64,000 nucleotides of DNA, taken from Paraphoma chrysanthemicola (lineage: Eukaryota; Ascomycota; Dothideomycetes; Pleosporales; Phaeosphaeriaceae). The notes beneath the pieces are model-generated. The model did not search any database. It saw only the letters and a list, made by a program, of their open reading frames with translations, and was not told where the DNA came from. The position numbers and the translations under genes are program-made. The stretch covers positions 682,001 to 746,000 of the forward strand of contig JAGMWG010000009.1 of assembly GCA_020744225.1 (NCBI GenBank). Reading direction: 5' to 3'. Shown in pieces: positions 1-10,072 of the stretch (position 1 is the first letter of the stretch; each line of letters opens with the position of its first letter).

Positions 1-1241
1 ATGTCTGGTTGTTACCAGGGTAGTCGAACCGGCCTGCCAGTGTTAGCCTAGAGCGTCTCTGATCTTCCGATCGTCTGATCGACTCACAATGATATCTTCT
101 GGCGATGTAACTCTCGTCTGATGAATATACGTAGGTGTTACCCCACTTGTCCCGTTTCGGAGGGGCCAACATCGTGCCGTTCGACAATTTGCAATCACCT
201 ATCACAATCAGCTCATCCTTCGATAATATTGGTAGGTAGCGCACAAAGGTCCCGACGCATCGCCAGAGCTTGGTCCATTGACCATGAAAGAGCATAATCC
301 ACGCAAACCGGTTCATCAAATGGTTTGTCCAATGTCCCGGTCACGTAGACCGTCCGCTCCAAAGCTGCAGACGGTACAATATTGTTGTTGTCTTCGCTGA
401 GGCTGACCCAGGCTATGCTGGTAGCATCGTACCCCGTCATGGCACTGAGCAACATCGGTATCGATGTGATGTACAGTGTCGACAGCCACATGTAAAAGAA
501 CAGGAATCTCGTTCGCTTGCTTCTTGCACACCATAACTCTCTCACCAAGGTCCAAAGCGATAGGAGGCTGGGTCCTTCCAAGGCGATGCGCTGGAAAATC
601 TGGAAAGAAGTCGCATGGCGTTCGATGACACGTAGGAGCGCATCCGAAAAGACAACATAGCCTATCCACCAAGCTAATAGCTGAACACCGCGGCCGATCA
701 TAACATCCCAAACTACATCGATCGTCTTGGCCTGACCAAACGAAAAGTGACCAAATGTCGTGTCCAGTGCGAATAGTCGTTCAACGCCACGAATCGTAGC
801 ATTTTCTGGTACCCCAAAACTGTTTCCACAGCCGAGCACTTTGTCCTGGAAAATTCCATAAAATGGCCGAGCGCCGTATCCTGCATCTGCCATTGGTGTG
901 AGATAACCCAGAAGCGCCAGGGGTAGTATGGCGAAGACGATAACCAGGGCTGAGGCATTGACTTGTTTCCAGGACAGACGAGCTCTCTTTGCTAACGGCC
1001 AGGCTCGATGGCGCGAATATTTCCAAGCAATATCCATCGCAGATTTTGTTTGCGATGCAGCAACGCGGCATTTGAGCTTCCAGGACTCCCGCAACGGACA
1101 TCTAAGCCTTCGTGATGGCCAGCTCAATGTTTTACTGTCTTTCTCCTCTGTCACGTCGCTAGCCCAGGTCGAAGAATAAGGCGGCAAAGTCTCCTCAGTT
1201 GGGCTTGATAATACGAAATCATATTTGCGTTCCTCCGCCAT
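1..1241 (-). CDS. Fungal multi-pass membrane protein, 3' end cut by the window edge
   Basis: This is an uncharacterised membrane protein resembling a group common in filamentous ascomycetes; its function is unknown. After a Ser/Thr-rich N-terminus come hydrophobic stretches at about residues 97-115 (ASALVIVFAILPLALLGYL), 175-205 (around RGVQLLAWWIGYVVF) and 245-270 (FLFFYMWLSTLYITSIPML), with a loop around GYDATSIAWVSL. I chose the ATG at 1241 (MAEERKYDF); an in-frame ATG lies nine codons upstream at 1268. The first reading frame stops near 213, but a 46-nt intron (about 241-196, GTGCGC...GATAG) joins it to a frame that stays open to base 1. A second 54-nt intron (about 69-16, GTGAGT donor, CTAAC branch, CAG acceptor) has good signals and is also in frame. 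Only part of the C-terminus is visible. Confidence 0.7.
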
Positions 1242-1268
1242 TGTTGCGCCCAGCGATACTAACAGCAC

Positions 1269-2096
1269 GCGGGTGTTCGATTATCGAGACCAGTGGCTGA
1301 CTCTGGGTTGTGTTACTTCCGATACATGAGCACGCGGACCGGCGCGTCGTTGGTGAATAAACAACAAAACACGAGAATCTGAGGTTGTTTGAGAAGACGA
1401 GTGCCTTGGCAGCAGAGCTAGCGGAGACACCCATTCGGCATATATCGACCTTGATGTGCTTGATTCATGGGGGTACTAACTCGGGCCTTACCTTAGTCTG
1501 CACAGCCCCCTCAGGGATCGTGCATCTTGTCTAATCGGCCATTTGCTTGTTGTCCAATGTGTGGACAGCAAGGAAAGATGAGCTGACACTCATGCGGGGG
1601 AGCAGATAATTACTGTACTGCACATAGACGTGTTGAGCGACTTGCATCATGTTTGAGCTGTGTCGACCGTTGTGGTTGCGGGTGGCTGCCACGCCACTAA
1701 ATTTTAGTGCATAAGTTCATCGAAGGTTATTTCCGCCATGCGACCGAAGGCAGCACTGATTCGAAAAGAACATCATTCACGACTGTGATCATTAACATAT
1801 TTGGAACGTCAAAGCTCTTTGGACACAACAATGTCTCATCTCACATAAGCACTATGCTTCTTTATCAACGGCATTTTGCCACATTATTTCGACATGAGAA
1901 ATTCGATTAGTTCTGCCTGCATTTTTTGACTGCAAATGATTGATCGTCGCGAATTTGAAGACAACCGTGACATCAAGGCCGGCTTGCAAATTCACACGAA
2001 CGAGTGCAAACTCACTGCGTGCATCTTCAGGCGCCATATGTCACTACTGAGTACAGCTATAGTCCAAGTTTCGATCGTATTACCATAACATTCCCC
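1269..2096. other. Intergenic, no gene recognised
   Basis: This gap lies upstream of the leftward membrane-protein gene and downstream of the leftward kinase gene. It is moderately AT-rich and holds only short unconvincing frames. It probably carries the promoter of the first gene and the 3' end of the kinase gene. Confidence 0.5.
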
Positions 2097-3032
2097 CTAC
2101 TCGAACGCCCACGACGGTAGCCGCTCTCCATCATTCTTCCTCCCACTCTTCCACTTCCAATACCCCTTCGCCACCAAGTGCGGCAATTCGCCCGGCATCG
2201 GCCGCTTACCATGATCCGGATGCGTGCACCGTCGTAGTAGTTCACGCAATCCATCATCCTCGTATCGATACGACGGTGTACCATATCGCTTGACGTCCGG
2301 GTGATTGCTCATACGCGCCAGACAATGGATCTTTAGACCCAGAGAGTAGACATCTGAGCGTTGACAAAACGCTGGGCTCTCTGGCGGTTCAAAAGCGGGC
2401 GTATTGCCACTATGTCGCGCCGCGCTGGCAAGACCGCTTGCGATGTCTTCAAAGGAAGTGCAACAGCCAAAGTCGACTAAGACGGCGGTTGGGTACAAGT
2501 CTGATTCCTTTGCGCGCGTCAAGCAGATATTTCCTGGTTTTAAATCACGGTGCAATGTGCCGACCCAGCCTTTGTTCGGGCGAACATCTTTCCCGTCATT
2601 GATGCGCGCGATGATGTCCCGTTGGGATACGCCGGAGAACATGTGGCATAGCGCTAGAGAAGCATCCCAAAGTACTTTCCACAGGAAGCCTTCGTCGGGC
2701 AGACGGGCGTTGTGGGCGGCGTAGCGCTTGATGAGATTGTCAACACTGCCGAGTTCACAATGCTGCATATATATTGAGCCGTATCCTGTGCGCGAACAGT
2801 CTATGTTGTAATCTCGGAGACGGATAATGTTGGGGAAGCCATCGAGTCGTATGAGGGCTTCAATCTCGCGATTAGCGTACAGGTCGCGGATCGCGTCGAC
2901 ACCGACTCGCTTTTCAATGTATTTAGTTCCTGAGTGGCTTATGACGAGGTAAATTCCGGTGTTGCAACCACCATTTTTTGCTTCTGCAAGTGGTCTGATG
3001 ATGGTAAAGTCTGAACGTGGGACATTTGGCAT
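2097..3032 (-). CDS. Orphan serine/threonine protein kinase
   Basis: An intronless 311-residue protein that is almost entirely a kinase domain. The glycine-rich loop is degenerate (around GGCNTGIYLV, residues 21-30). The beta-3 lysine is in KYIEKRV, and the alpha-C glutamate in NREIEAL. The catalytic loop is HRDLKPGN (about residue 160), followed by VDFG, an APE-like PAFEPPE and a subdomain IX motif SDVYSLG. All catalytic residues are present, so it should be active. It has no other domain, and the tail is basic (KWKSGRKN). I cannot place it in a named family; it looks like the lineage-specific, loosely NEK-like kinases common in ascomycetes. It is divergent from the Ser/Gln-rich gene at 3572, with 539 bp between start codons. 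Confidence 0.8.
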   Translation of the reverse strand: MPNVPRSDFTIIRPLAEAKNGGCNTGIYLVISHSGTKYIEKRVGVDAIRDLYANREIEALIRLDGFPNIIRLRDYNIDCSRTGYGSIYMQHCELGSVDNLIKRYAAHNARLPDEGFLWKVLWDASLALCHMFSGVSQRDIIARINDGKDVRPNKGWVGTLHRDLKPGNICLTRAKESDLYPTAVLVDFGCCTSFEDIASGLASAARHSGNTPAFEPPESPAFCQRSDVYSLGLKIHCLARMSNHPDVKRYGTPSYRYEDDGLRELLRRCTHPDHGKRPMPGELPHLVAKGYWKWKSGRKNDGERLPSWAFE

Positions 3033-3414
3033 GGTTCTGTCTGTATTGTTTGTTCTTTGGTGGTGGTGAGAAGACGTGTGGAATGGTAGAGAGTGACGAA
3101 GATGTTCCAGAACAATTTATGCAAGTGGATGAATTCTGTAAGACATGTGAACGATATATGAACATCGCCATGGTGAGTACACGAAGGGGCCTCGTGCGTG
3201 GAGCCATTGGTGCCTGGTACGGCGACCACCACGCAGCACTGTTGCGTACATATTCTACGCCACAATGGTGATGTTCGGGACTGAACTTCGATTTCACTAT
3301 GCTCGTTCACTAGGCCCAGTCAGTTCACAGATAGCTTGAACCATACTCTGCTTGTTCACGACAAGACTGTGAACGTACCTTGTTCGCATTCTGATTCATA
3401 TAATCACAACTGCA

Positions 3415-3571
3415 TCCCTTCCCAATACCTACCATCTCACAACACACAACCACAACCACTACCACACTCATCCCCATAGCTACTATCACCACCCTCACCA
3501 CTACAAGCTCAATCTCACACATACCTGCTCCCACACCCTCCCAAGCTCTCCACCCTTCTACAACACCAACA
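3415..3571 (+). promoter_or_regulatory. Pyrimidine-rich leader of the Ser/Gln-rich gene
   Basis: For about 155 bases before the ATG the + strand is rich in C, T and A and nearly lacks G, with repeated CAC, CCA and CTC runs and the start context CAACAATG. Such CT-rich leaders are typical of well-expressed fungal genes. The transcription start was not determined. Confidence 0.5.
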
Positions 3572-4195
3572 ATGCATTCTACCGACAACATCAAGACCAC
3601 TGGTCAAGGGAAGTCTGGCCAAGGCAAGACCTCCGGCATGGGCATTCCCCAGGTCACTGTGACCCCAGCGACGTCGGCGGGTCGGACTGCTCACTTCGGC
3701 CAAACCCTAGAGGTTCCAGGTCGAACTGGCTCGCGTACTGGCTCGCACCACTCGTCTTCTGGCCCTCGGCATTCGACCTCTGCATCCCATCAGTCTTCAT
3801 CTGGTACTGAGGCGCCACACAAGACTTCGGGTCTGCTGTCTGAGAACCATCGTAGCTCGGCTTGGGGTTCGGGTGCCATGGTGCCCCACCATGGCTCTAG
3901 CAGCCAGTCGGATACACGTCCTCGTAGCCAACTGGGTACGGAGTCCTACAGCCAGACGGGTTCTCAGTCTCGCAGCCAGATGGGTACAGAGTCTTACAGC
4001 CAGACGGATTCTCGGTCTCGAGACCAGACTCACATGGAGTCGTCTTCTCGGACGCTGACACCGTCTCGCCCTTCCGATGCTGTAATGCGGGTTCTGCAAC
4101 CTAGCCGTTCTGAATCCCGTGGCGACGAGCGTGTCTCTGTAGTCGTCGAAGAATACGTTCACGTGCGCCGCTACACTGCTGAGCGCCGTCGCTAG
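3572..4195 (+). CDS. Low-complexity Ser/Thr/Gln-rich protein with 16-residue repeats
   Basis: A predicted hydrophilic 207-residue protein with no recognised domain, signal peptide or membrane segment. It opens with a Gly/Gln/Lys-rich stretch (GQGKSGQGKTSGMG), followed by Ser/His-rich sequence. Three 16-residue repeats follow (RSQLGTESYSQTGSQS, RSQMGTESYSQTDSRS and a decayed third). The C-terminus changes character to a more conserved-looking basic segment (VSVVVEEYVHVRRY). Support for this strand comes from the strong start context, the CT-rich leader and a poly(A)-type AATAAA 213 bases past the stop. An opposite-strand frame at 3797-4162 is likely a by-product of the repeats. It could be an intrinsically disordered stress or cell-wall-associated protein, but nothing in the sequence proves that. 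Confidence 0.6.
   Translation: MHSTDNIKTTGQGKSGQGKTSGMGIPQVTVTPATSAGRTAHFGQTLEVPGRTGSRTGSHHSSSGPRHSTSASHQSSSGTEAPHKTSGLLSENHRSSAWGSGAMVPHHGSSSQSDTRPRSQLGTESYSQTGSQSRSQMGTESYSQTDSRSRDQTHMESSSRTLTPSRPSDAVMRVLQPSRSESRGDERVSVVVEEYVHVRRYTAERRR
3923..4066 (+). repeat. Three tandem 48-bp units inside a CDS
   Basis: Units start at 3923, 3971 and 4019. The first two are nearly identical at DNA level; the third is diverged. The period is a multiple of three, so copy number can change without breaking the frame. Confidence 0.8.
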
Positions 4196-4407
4196 GTGTA
4201 GTAGACCATGATGTGCGGGTCTAAGGGGTTCTAGACACGAGGTTGATGCTCTTGGTCGCTTGTGGTGTGTACTGCAAGCACTTCACCAAGTGCTCCCTTG
4301 GGTGTTCCATCTCTTGTGTTCATGAATTGTCCTCGCGATAATGTTGAGTACACTCGGGGGTTGGCTTAGTCCAGCCTCATCTGTTAGCGTTTCGATTTTG
4401 TATATCA

Positions 4408-4413
4408 AATAAA
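4408..4413 (+). terminator. AATAAA polyadenylation-type signal
   Basis: A perfect AATAAA lies 213 bases after the stop codon at 4195, in an AT-richer context than the gene. It is a plausible 3'-end signal for the Ser/Gln-rich gene. Confidence 0.4.
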
Positions 4414-5510
4414 AGTTTGCTTCCAATCTGAATCATCCCAATGTCTGAGTAGTGAAGTCACGTGTTTCTCTTGCGTCATTGCAAAGCTACTATTGTGCTT
4501 CAAATGTCTTTAAGGATAAACGGCGGTTAGCGTATTTCAGAAGTACTACCATGGCTACCGACGTCATGAGCTCGCTTGTTACCGCTGGACATCTTGAATA
4601 GCCAGGATTTCTCGAGCATGACGTGATGAACGTGCGATAAACAACGGCGTTGCGAAGGATGAAGCGTGTCCCGAGTCTTGATATTAGGCAACGATTGATG
4701 AATCCATTGCCGCAACTACTTCTTCGGTAATTTGCAACGTGAACCTGTAAGCATCATATCGCAACGTTTACCGTTCTCCGAAGTGCGAGATCGAGTTGCT
4801 ATTGGTACGATTGCGCGAATATTGTAGGCTTGGTCGAGTTGGTACAGCCCTTGGCGCGCTTGGCCGCACAAATGCTGGTGTGAAGCGCGACGCGGCCACA
4901 GAGGCGAAGAGAGAGTTGGTGTAGCGCGATGCATGTGGTCGTCATCGCCTAAAGCGCTCAGCGGCACAGCCTGCGCAGCTCGCAGCATGGCCCAGAAATA
5001 GCAGATTGTGCGCGTCAGGTCAGACGAGGGCGATGCAGCTCCACAGCACGGCGAGACATTCGTGGACATCTCACGGCCAAGAGTGAATGAGTGAGGTTCA
5101 TGATGCGATGGACGTTGGAGAGCGCTGTGCAGCTGTTGCACCGGGCAGCATGTGAAAAGCGGATGTGCGATCAGCGCGCGGCGGATTGGCTGCTACGGAC
5201 GCCATGCATGGGTTGCGGCTGCCGTCTGGACCGTGCACAGCAGCCGAAATTGTCGCCGCGGGCTTGGGACCCTGCACTGCCACCAGCCTTCGTTGGGACT
5301 GACCCACGCCTTTCTTTCACCCTCCTGCCCTCTTTTCTTCTGCCCACGGCCCGCCAAGCACCATCAAGACGCTCTTTCTTCTGAATGCTTGATTTGACTT
5401 GTACTACTTTAATACCACATTCCTAGCCTGCGCGCATAGCATTCGCATCTTCGCCCCCGGTTCGCCCTGATCGCCGCGGAAAAGGAGAAAGAAAGGCAAC
5501 AGCAGTCACC
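4414..5510. other. Intergenic, upstream of the mannosyltransferase gene
   Basis: I recognise no gene. A leftward open frame at 4716-5141 encodes nothing family-like. The last 250 bases become CT-rich (about 5295-5400) and likely hold the promoter and leader of the gene at 5511. Confidence 0.45.
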
Positions 5511-6669
5511 ATGCGGCGAGGCGTCACCATATTCATACTTGTCACCGTCGTCGTCCTCGGCTTTGCGGTGCACAGCGTCTGGACCTTGCTGGGTCTGCTC
5601 GTCGCCACCGGCCGCGAGGATGCTATTCTACGCGGCGAGCTCCCTGCGCCAAACTCGGGCACCATCAACGAACGGCCGCAATTGATCCCCAAGATCATTC
5701 ACCAGACATACATCAACGCCAGCATACCTGAGGTCTGGAAAGTGCCACAACAGAGCTGCTTGGACCTGCACCCGGACTATGAGTACAAGGTACGCGTCGG
5801 CGGTGCTGGACCTGGGAACTGTAGCTGATAAGACATAGCTTTGGACCGATAAGAAGGCACGCGAGTTTATTGCCGCCGAGTAAGTCACTCTATCGTCCTC
5901 GTACATGGCACAACTAACAGCAATTAGATACCCGTGGTTTCTCGAGACATTCGACGGCTACCCATATCCCATTCAGCGCGCCGACGCAATCCGCTACTTC
6001 GTGCTGCACCACTTTGGTGGTATCTACATTGATCTCGATGATGTACGTTCGCTGCGAATCCCGCGATAGCTTGCAACTAACATGTCGAAGGGATGCAACC
6101 GTAGCCTCGATCCTCTCCTTGCCTACCCCGCCTGGGTGCGCCGTACCGTACCTACTGGTATCTCGAACGACGCCATGGGCTCCATTCCCCGCCATCCATT
6201 CTTCTTGAAGGCAATCGACTCCCTTACCGACTACAACCGTCGCTGGCCCCTACCATATATCACGGTGATGGCGTCCACGGGACCCCTCTATCTAAGCATC
6301 ATCTGGCGCCACTATAACAACGCAAATCCCGAAGGCAACAACCGCGTGCGCATCCTCTTCCCAGACGAGTACAATAATCACCCGTGGAGCTTCTTCACCC
6401 ATCACCTCGGAAACAGCTGGCACAGGACTGACGTCAAGGTCATTTTCTGGCTTGCACGCCACTGGGTCTTCGTTACCTTTGTTGGGTTCGCTCTGGGCTT
6501 TTCACTGCTCGGATTGCTATACAAGATCTTCATTCTCAACAAACAGCCAAGCTCCCCAAGGTTGTCACCAAAGTTGAGGTACCTAGATCGCTTTGCATAT
6601 ACTCGACTTCCTTTCTACCGCAGAATCAGCTCGAAAGACTTCGAACTCGAGGATCGCCACGAAGTATGA
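5511..6669 (+). CDS. SUR1: Inositol phosphorylceramide mannosyltransferase, GT32 family
   Basis: A GT32 enzyme of the SUR1/CSH1 type, which transfers mannose from GDP-mannose to inositol phosphorylceramide in the Golgi to make MIPC. Four exons (5511-5789, 5839-5879, 5928-6042, 6091-6669) encode 337 residues. An N-terminal signal anchor (IFILVTVVVLGFAVHSVW) is followed by PKIIHQTY, then RADAIRYFVLHHFGG and YIDLDD, the DxD sugar-nucleotide site. A second hydrophobic segment (FVTFVGFALGFSLLGLLYKI) lies near the C-terminus, as in SUR1 and unlike OCH1-type GT32 enzymes. In yeast the catalytic subunit works with CSG2; no CSG2 homologue is in this window. Introns are short, with CTAAC-type branch points, and splicing restores the family motifs across each junction (AAEYPWFLETF). 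Confidence 0.9.
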
Positions 6670-7390
6670 GTCTAACAACACTCACTTCATTTCTTACTAC
6701 TCCTTTAATGAGCGTTCATTTTGTTCAGCATTTACCGGCGCCGCCTCGCATTTTATATTCACAACCAACTCGTTTTCGATTCGAATCTATATTTCTGGAC
6801 CCGGAACGTCCTACTACTACTGTTGTTTTAATCGCTTTGGAACCGCTGGATGCGAACCAGAAGTGTTGGTACACATAGAGCACAGAGGCGCTGTTATTGT
6901 ATAGACGGCATGAATACTACGACTGTGCAGGAACAATTGAAAACGCTGTAGACCACGGGCATTGGCTGCACAACCATTATGTAGCTGTCGCGACGAAGCG
7001 CTTATTGCTTACGTCATTTCCAAAAAATATCATCAATCAAACACAATCAAGCCACCTCCCTAGCTTCCACCCCTGAGTCCATCACTATGAATAGACCAAG
7101 TCTAGAGTGTTTGGCAGACCTGTGCACTCTGCACTACCCTGCCACCGTGGGTCGTACCTGCATCGTACCTGGCGGTAAGACCCGCTTCACGTGCGTCTGA
7201 CATCCGTCGCCTTCCGGGAACGAGATACGAACCCCATCTGTGCGCCGTACGCGTTACACATGACTTTTGTTTAGGGAATACGAGGATTGAATGGAATGTG
7301 GGAGATGTGTGTCGCGAAAGAATTGGGTTGAAAGTGGTGACTTGGGTGAATGTGGCAAACGCCACTTATACACCCTTTAATCTGACTTCA
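6670..7390. other. Intergenic between two converging genes
   Basis: It separates the 3' ends of the mannosyltransferase and the ankyrin gene. Only short frames without homology features are present. Confidence 0.5.
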
Positions 7391-9259
7391 TCACCAAGTC
7401 CCTCGACCTCTTCCTCTCATACCCATACCCCATCGTCCTCTACCAGATGGTATATGTACAACCTTTGGCTTTGGTTTCTGAACGACTCTTCCTTCGTCAT
7501 TCCACATATGCTGCTCTTTGTCAATCAGATCCACCGCAGTTTTGCCCTCGCTATTCTTCGCGAACTTATCCGCGCCCCTATCCAACAGCGTGTTGAACAA
7601 CTCCGGACTGAAGCCCCAGGCATGATATGCACACGACCATGCGGCATGTAGTGGTGTTGCTCCGTTCTCGTCTCGTGCTTCTATGTCTGCGCCGTGGTCG
7701 AGAAGCATGTTCGCGATACGGCATCGTTCAGCGATTTTGTCGTCGTAATAGAATGCGAAGGCGCTGAGGCTGTGGAGGGGTGTTACTCCGCTTGATGTAG
7801 CAGCATTTACATCAGCGCCGTGCTGGATGAGATATTGTGCTAGCTTTGGGTCGGCGTGTTGCGCGATGCCATGGAGGGCTGTGCGGTTGTCGAAAGCAGT
7901 GGTAAGGACGGACGCGCCGTGGGAGACGAGACGTTCGACAAAGGCAGTGCGATAAGCTGGGTCGGATATCCAGTTCTCACTGTTGCCGCACAGAGCGAAG
8001 AGAAGAGGTGTCCAGCCTTTCTCGGACTCTGCTTCATTGACGTTGGCGCCGGCGCCATTAGCTAGTAGGAACTCGACAATGTCGCGGCGCCAGTGTTCGC
8101 AAGCTATGTGGAGTGGTGTTTTGCCGTTCTTGTCTTTTGCGCATATATCCGCGCCGTGCTTGTGGAGTAATTTTGCAAAGGACAGATGGACGGCATAATG
8201 TAAAGGTGTCGCGTGCACTTCGTCTGTGATTGTTGCTTTTGCACCTGCAACAAGGAGATCTTCGAGAAAACTCGTATCTTCTCTTTGGTCGGCAACAATG
8301 GTGAACAGGGGCGACCGAGCGTTTGTAAAATCTCCGTCGACACGGAGACCATTATTGAACAGACACCGAAGCGCATCTCTCAGGATGATTGAGCTTTCGA
8401 TTAAGTTCCAAACGTTTGTCCGCTCATCGCCCGCCTGCTCCGGATTGACATCTGCACCAGCTGCTATCAGCCTTTGCATAATACTGAGCTGGTCTTGACC
8501 ATCCCAATGGCATCGATCATCACCATCATACTCGCTTGCTGCGGACAGAAGTGCATCACAAAGCGCTCTCTGATCGTCCTTGTCGTCCCTTTTCGGGAAA
8601 CCTTTGACTTGGGTCAGTAGAAAGTCGATGATTTCAATATTCCAGCATAGACTGGCTCCCTGCAATGCACTTCTCACGCCTTCCAGCCTCATCACGTCAT
8701 TGAAGTCGCCCGGACCCAGCTTTTCGATGATTGTGCGTACACAATGTATTCGATTCTGCGATGCAGCATATGAGAGCGCACTTGCCGGAATCTGAACTCC
8801 GCCATCGATAAGTGCTTCGAGGGTACTTTTGCTCCCCAACCATGCAGCGGTATTGATGGCATTGAGAGACACAAAGTAACATTGCTCAAGGCGGTCTTCC
8901 AATTCTGGATCGGCACCGGCAGCGAGAAGTATCCGTACAGCTTCTCCATGATTTCCGCGGATGGCGAGATGAAGCGGTGTCGAGTCGTCCAGGATGCTGC
9001 GAGAGTTTACGTTGGCGGGAAGTAGATTAGACAGCTGAGCGACATCGCCTTCGTACGCCGCTATGTGGATGGGGAGATTGGCATCGTTTTCGTTGGCGGG
9101 AAGTAGATCAGAGAGCGAAGGGGTATCGCCTTTGTACGCCGGTTTGTGGATGGGTAGATCGGCATCATGGAGAGGTGGAACTTCGACTGACGGAGTATCG
9201 ATGAGTGCGTAGCGATGCTCGTCGCTGTATTCAGCACCGTCTGGTCGTGCTTCGGCCAT
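7391..9259 (-). CDS. Ankyrin-repeat protein
   Basis: An intronless protein of about 622 residues made largely of ankyrin repeats, a protein-interaction scaffold. Clear repeats include TPLHLAIRGNHGEAVRILL, TPLHIACEHWRRDIVEFLL, TALHGIAQHADPKLAQYLI and TPLHAAW. Near the N-terminus two related units (LPIHKPAYKGD and LPIHIAAYEGD) come from a recent tandem duplication. The C-terminus is Gly/Arg/Met-rich (MGMRGRGRG). No NACHT, HET, kinase or zinc-finger domain accompanies the repeats. The start chosen is ATG 9259 (MAEARPDGAEY); an in-frame ATG 12 codons upstream is possible. The binding partner cannot be inferred; such stand-alone ankyrin proteins are common and fast-evolving in filamentous fungi. 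Confidence 0.85.
   Translation of the reverse strand: MAEARPDGAEYSDEHRYALIDTPSVEVPPLHDADLPIHKPAYKGDTPSLSDLLPANENDANLPIHIAAYEGDVAQLSNLLPANVNSRSILDDSTPLHLAIRGNHGEAVRILLAAGADPELEDRLEQCYFVSLNAINTAAWLGSKSTLEALIDGGVQIPASALSYAASQNRIHCVRTIIEKLGPGDFNDVMRLEGVRSALQGASLCWNIEIIDFLLTQVKGFPKRDDKDDQRALCDALLSAASEYDGDDRCHWDGQDQLSIMQRLIAAGADVNPEQAGDERTNVWNLIESSIILRDALRCLFNNGLRVDGDFTNARSPLFTIVADQREDTSFLEDLLVAGAKATITDEVHATPLHYAVHLSFAKLLHKHGADICAKDKNGKTPLHIACEHWRRDIVEFLLANGAGANVNEAESEKGWTPLLFALCGNSENWISDPAYRTAFVERLVSHGASVLTTAFDNRTALHGIAQHADPKLAQYLIQHGADVNAATSSGVTPLHSLSAFAFYYDDKIAERCRIANMLLDHGADIEARDENGATPLHAAWSCAYHAWGFSPELFNTLLDRGADKFAKNSEGKTAVDLIDKEQHMWNDEGRVVQKPKPKVVHIPSGRGRWGMGMRGRGRGTW
9011..9172 (-). repeat. 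81-bp tandem duplication in the ankyrin gene
   Basis: Copies begin at 9011 and 9092 (+ strand) with the shared sequence GTTGGCGGGAAGTAGAT. Similarity continues along the unit with scattered substitutions. The period equals 27 codons, shorter than a full 33-residue ankyrin repeat. Confidence 0.8.
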
Positions 9260-10072
9260 GGTGGAGCAGAATTCCAAGCGTGATTGGTGAAACAAAGATA
9301 CGCTGAGCTATTTTAGATCGGTGGAGCAGGGTGTGATGCAAGTGTGCTCGACCGTGAAGTGACCGCTGAAGAACGAAACCGAAGACCAATGTCCTGTCTA
9401 TCAGTAGGGAAAAGTGTCTCTTATGTCCTCCGATGTCAACGCTTATCCGATGTAGGTAGCGACCTTACCGCAACGCTTTCGGTCGTTCATCAAAGTAAAA
9501 GGGCGGACTTTGAGTGGCCGCCCTCTTACCCAGCATCTGCCCATGGAATTTGATCCTCCAAGTTCGAAGACGTTGATGCTGTCGGAATGTCCTGGACCAT
9601 CGGTTCCGCTCAAAAACTAAATTAAGCTGAGACTTCTCAGCTTAACGACGTGCTGGCCTCGTCACCCGTGCGATCAACTCTGGCAGCCCTTTGTATCCTG
9701 CGAGAGGGCTTTTCCACACCTCCATACCCTCCGCACCTGGGGCATTTGTTTTGTCTCCGCGTTCGCAATTGCCGAATGTACGGAACGGCGAGCAGTTGAG
9801 GCATGCGTGTTGTGGCTTCGACCTCGCTCCTTCCTCCCTCCTCAACACCGCCCTAAGGCAATGCGCGCCTCATCAGACCTGCCTACTGTTCTACATCGCA
9901 CCATTGACACACTTTCTGACACAAATTTTCCTTTCGTCCTTCTCGACCTAGTATTATGACTCCTTCCCAAACATCGCGCACCTAGTCCAACAACCAGATT
10001 GTCGCGTGCATGTGGACCTTTCGGGCAATTGCAACTTGGCCATGCAGTATTCTCTTCAAACTGGTGGCTACG
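9260..10072. other. Divergent intergenic region
   Basis: This is the shared upstream region of the leftward ankyrin gene and the rightward seven-helix membrane gene. No coding sequence was recognised. A CT-rich stretch near 9880-9990 probably belongs to the leader of the rightward gene. Confidence 0.45.

Noticed and set aside
3797..4162. Leftward frame across the 48-bp repeats
   Set aside because: The repeats are open on both strands; the plus strand has the CT-rich leader, the good start context and the AATAAA signal.
4716..5141. 141-codon leftward frame upstream of the SUR1-type gene
   Set aside because: No domain, signal peptide or splice partner; composition resembles translated non-coding DNA.
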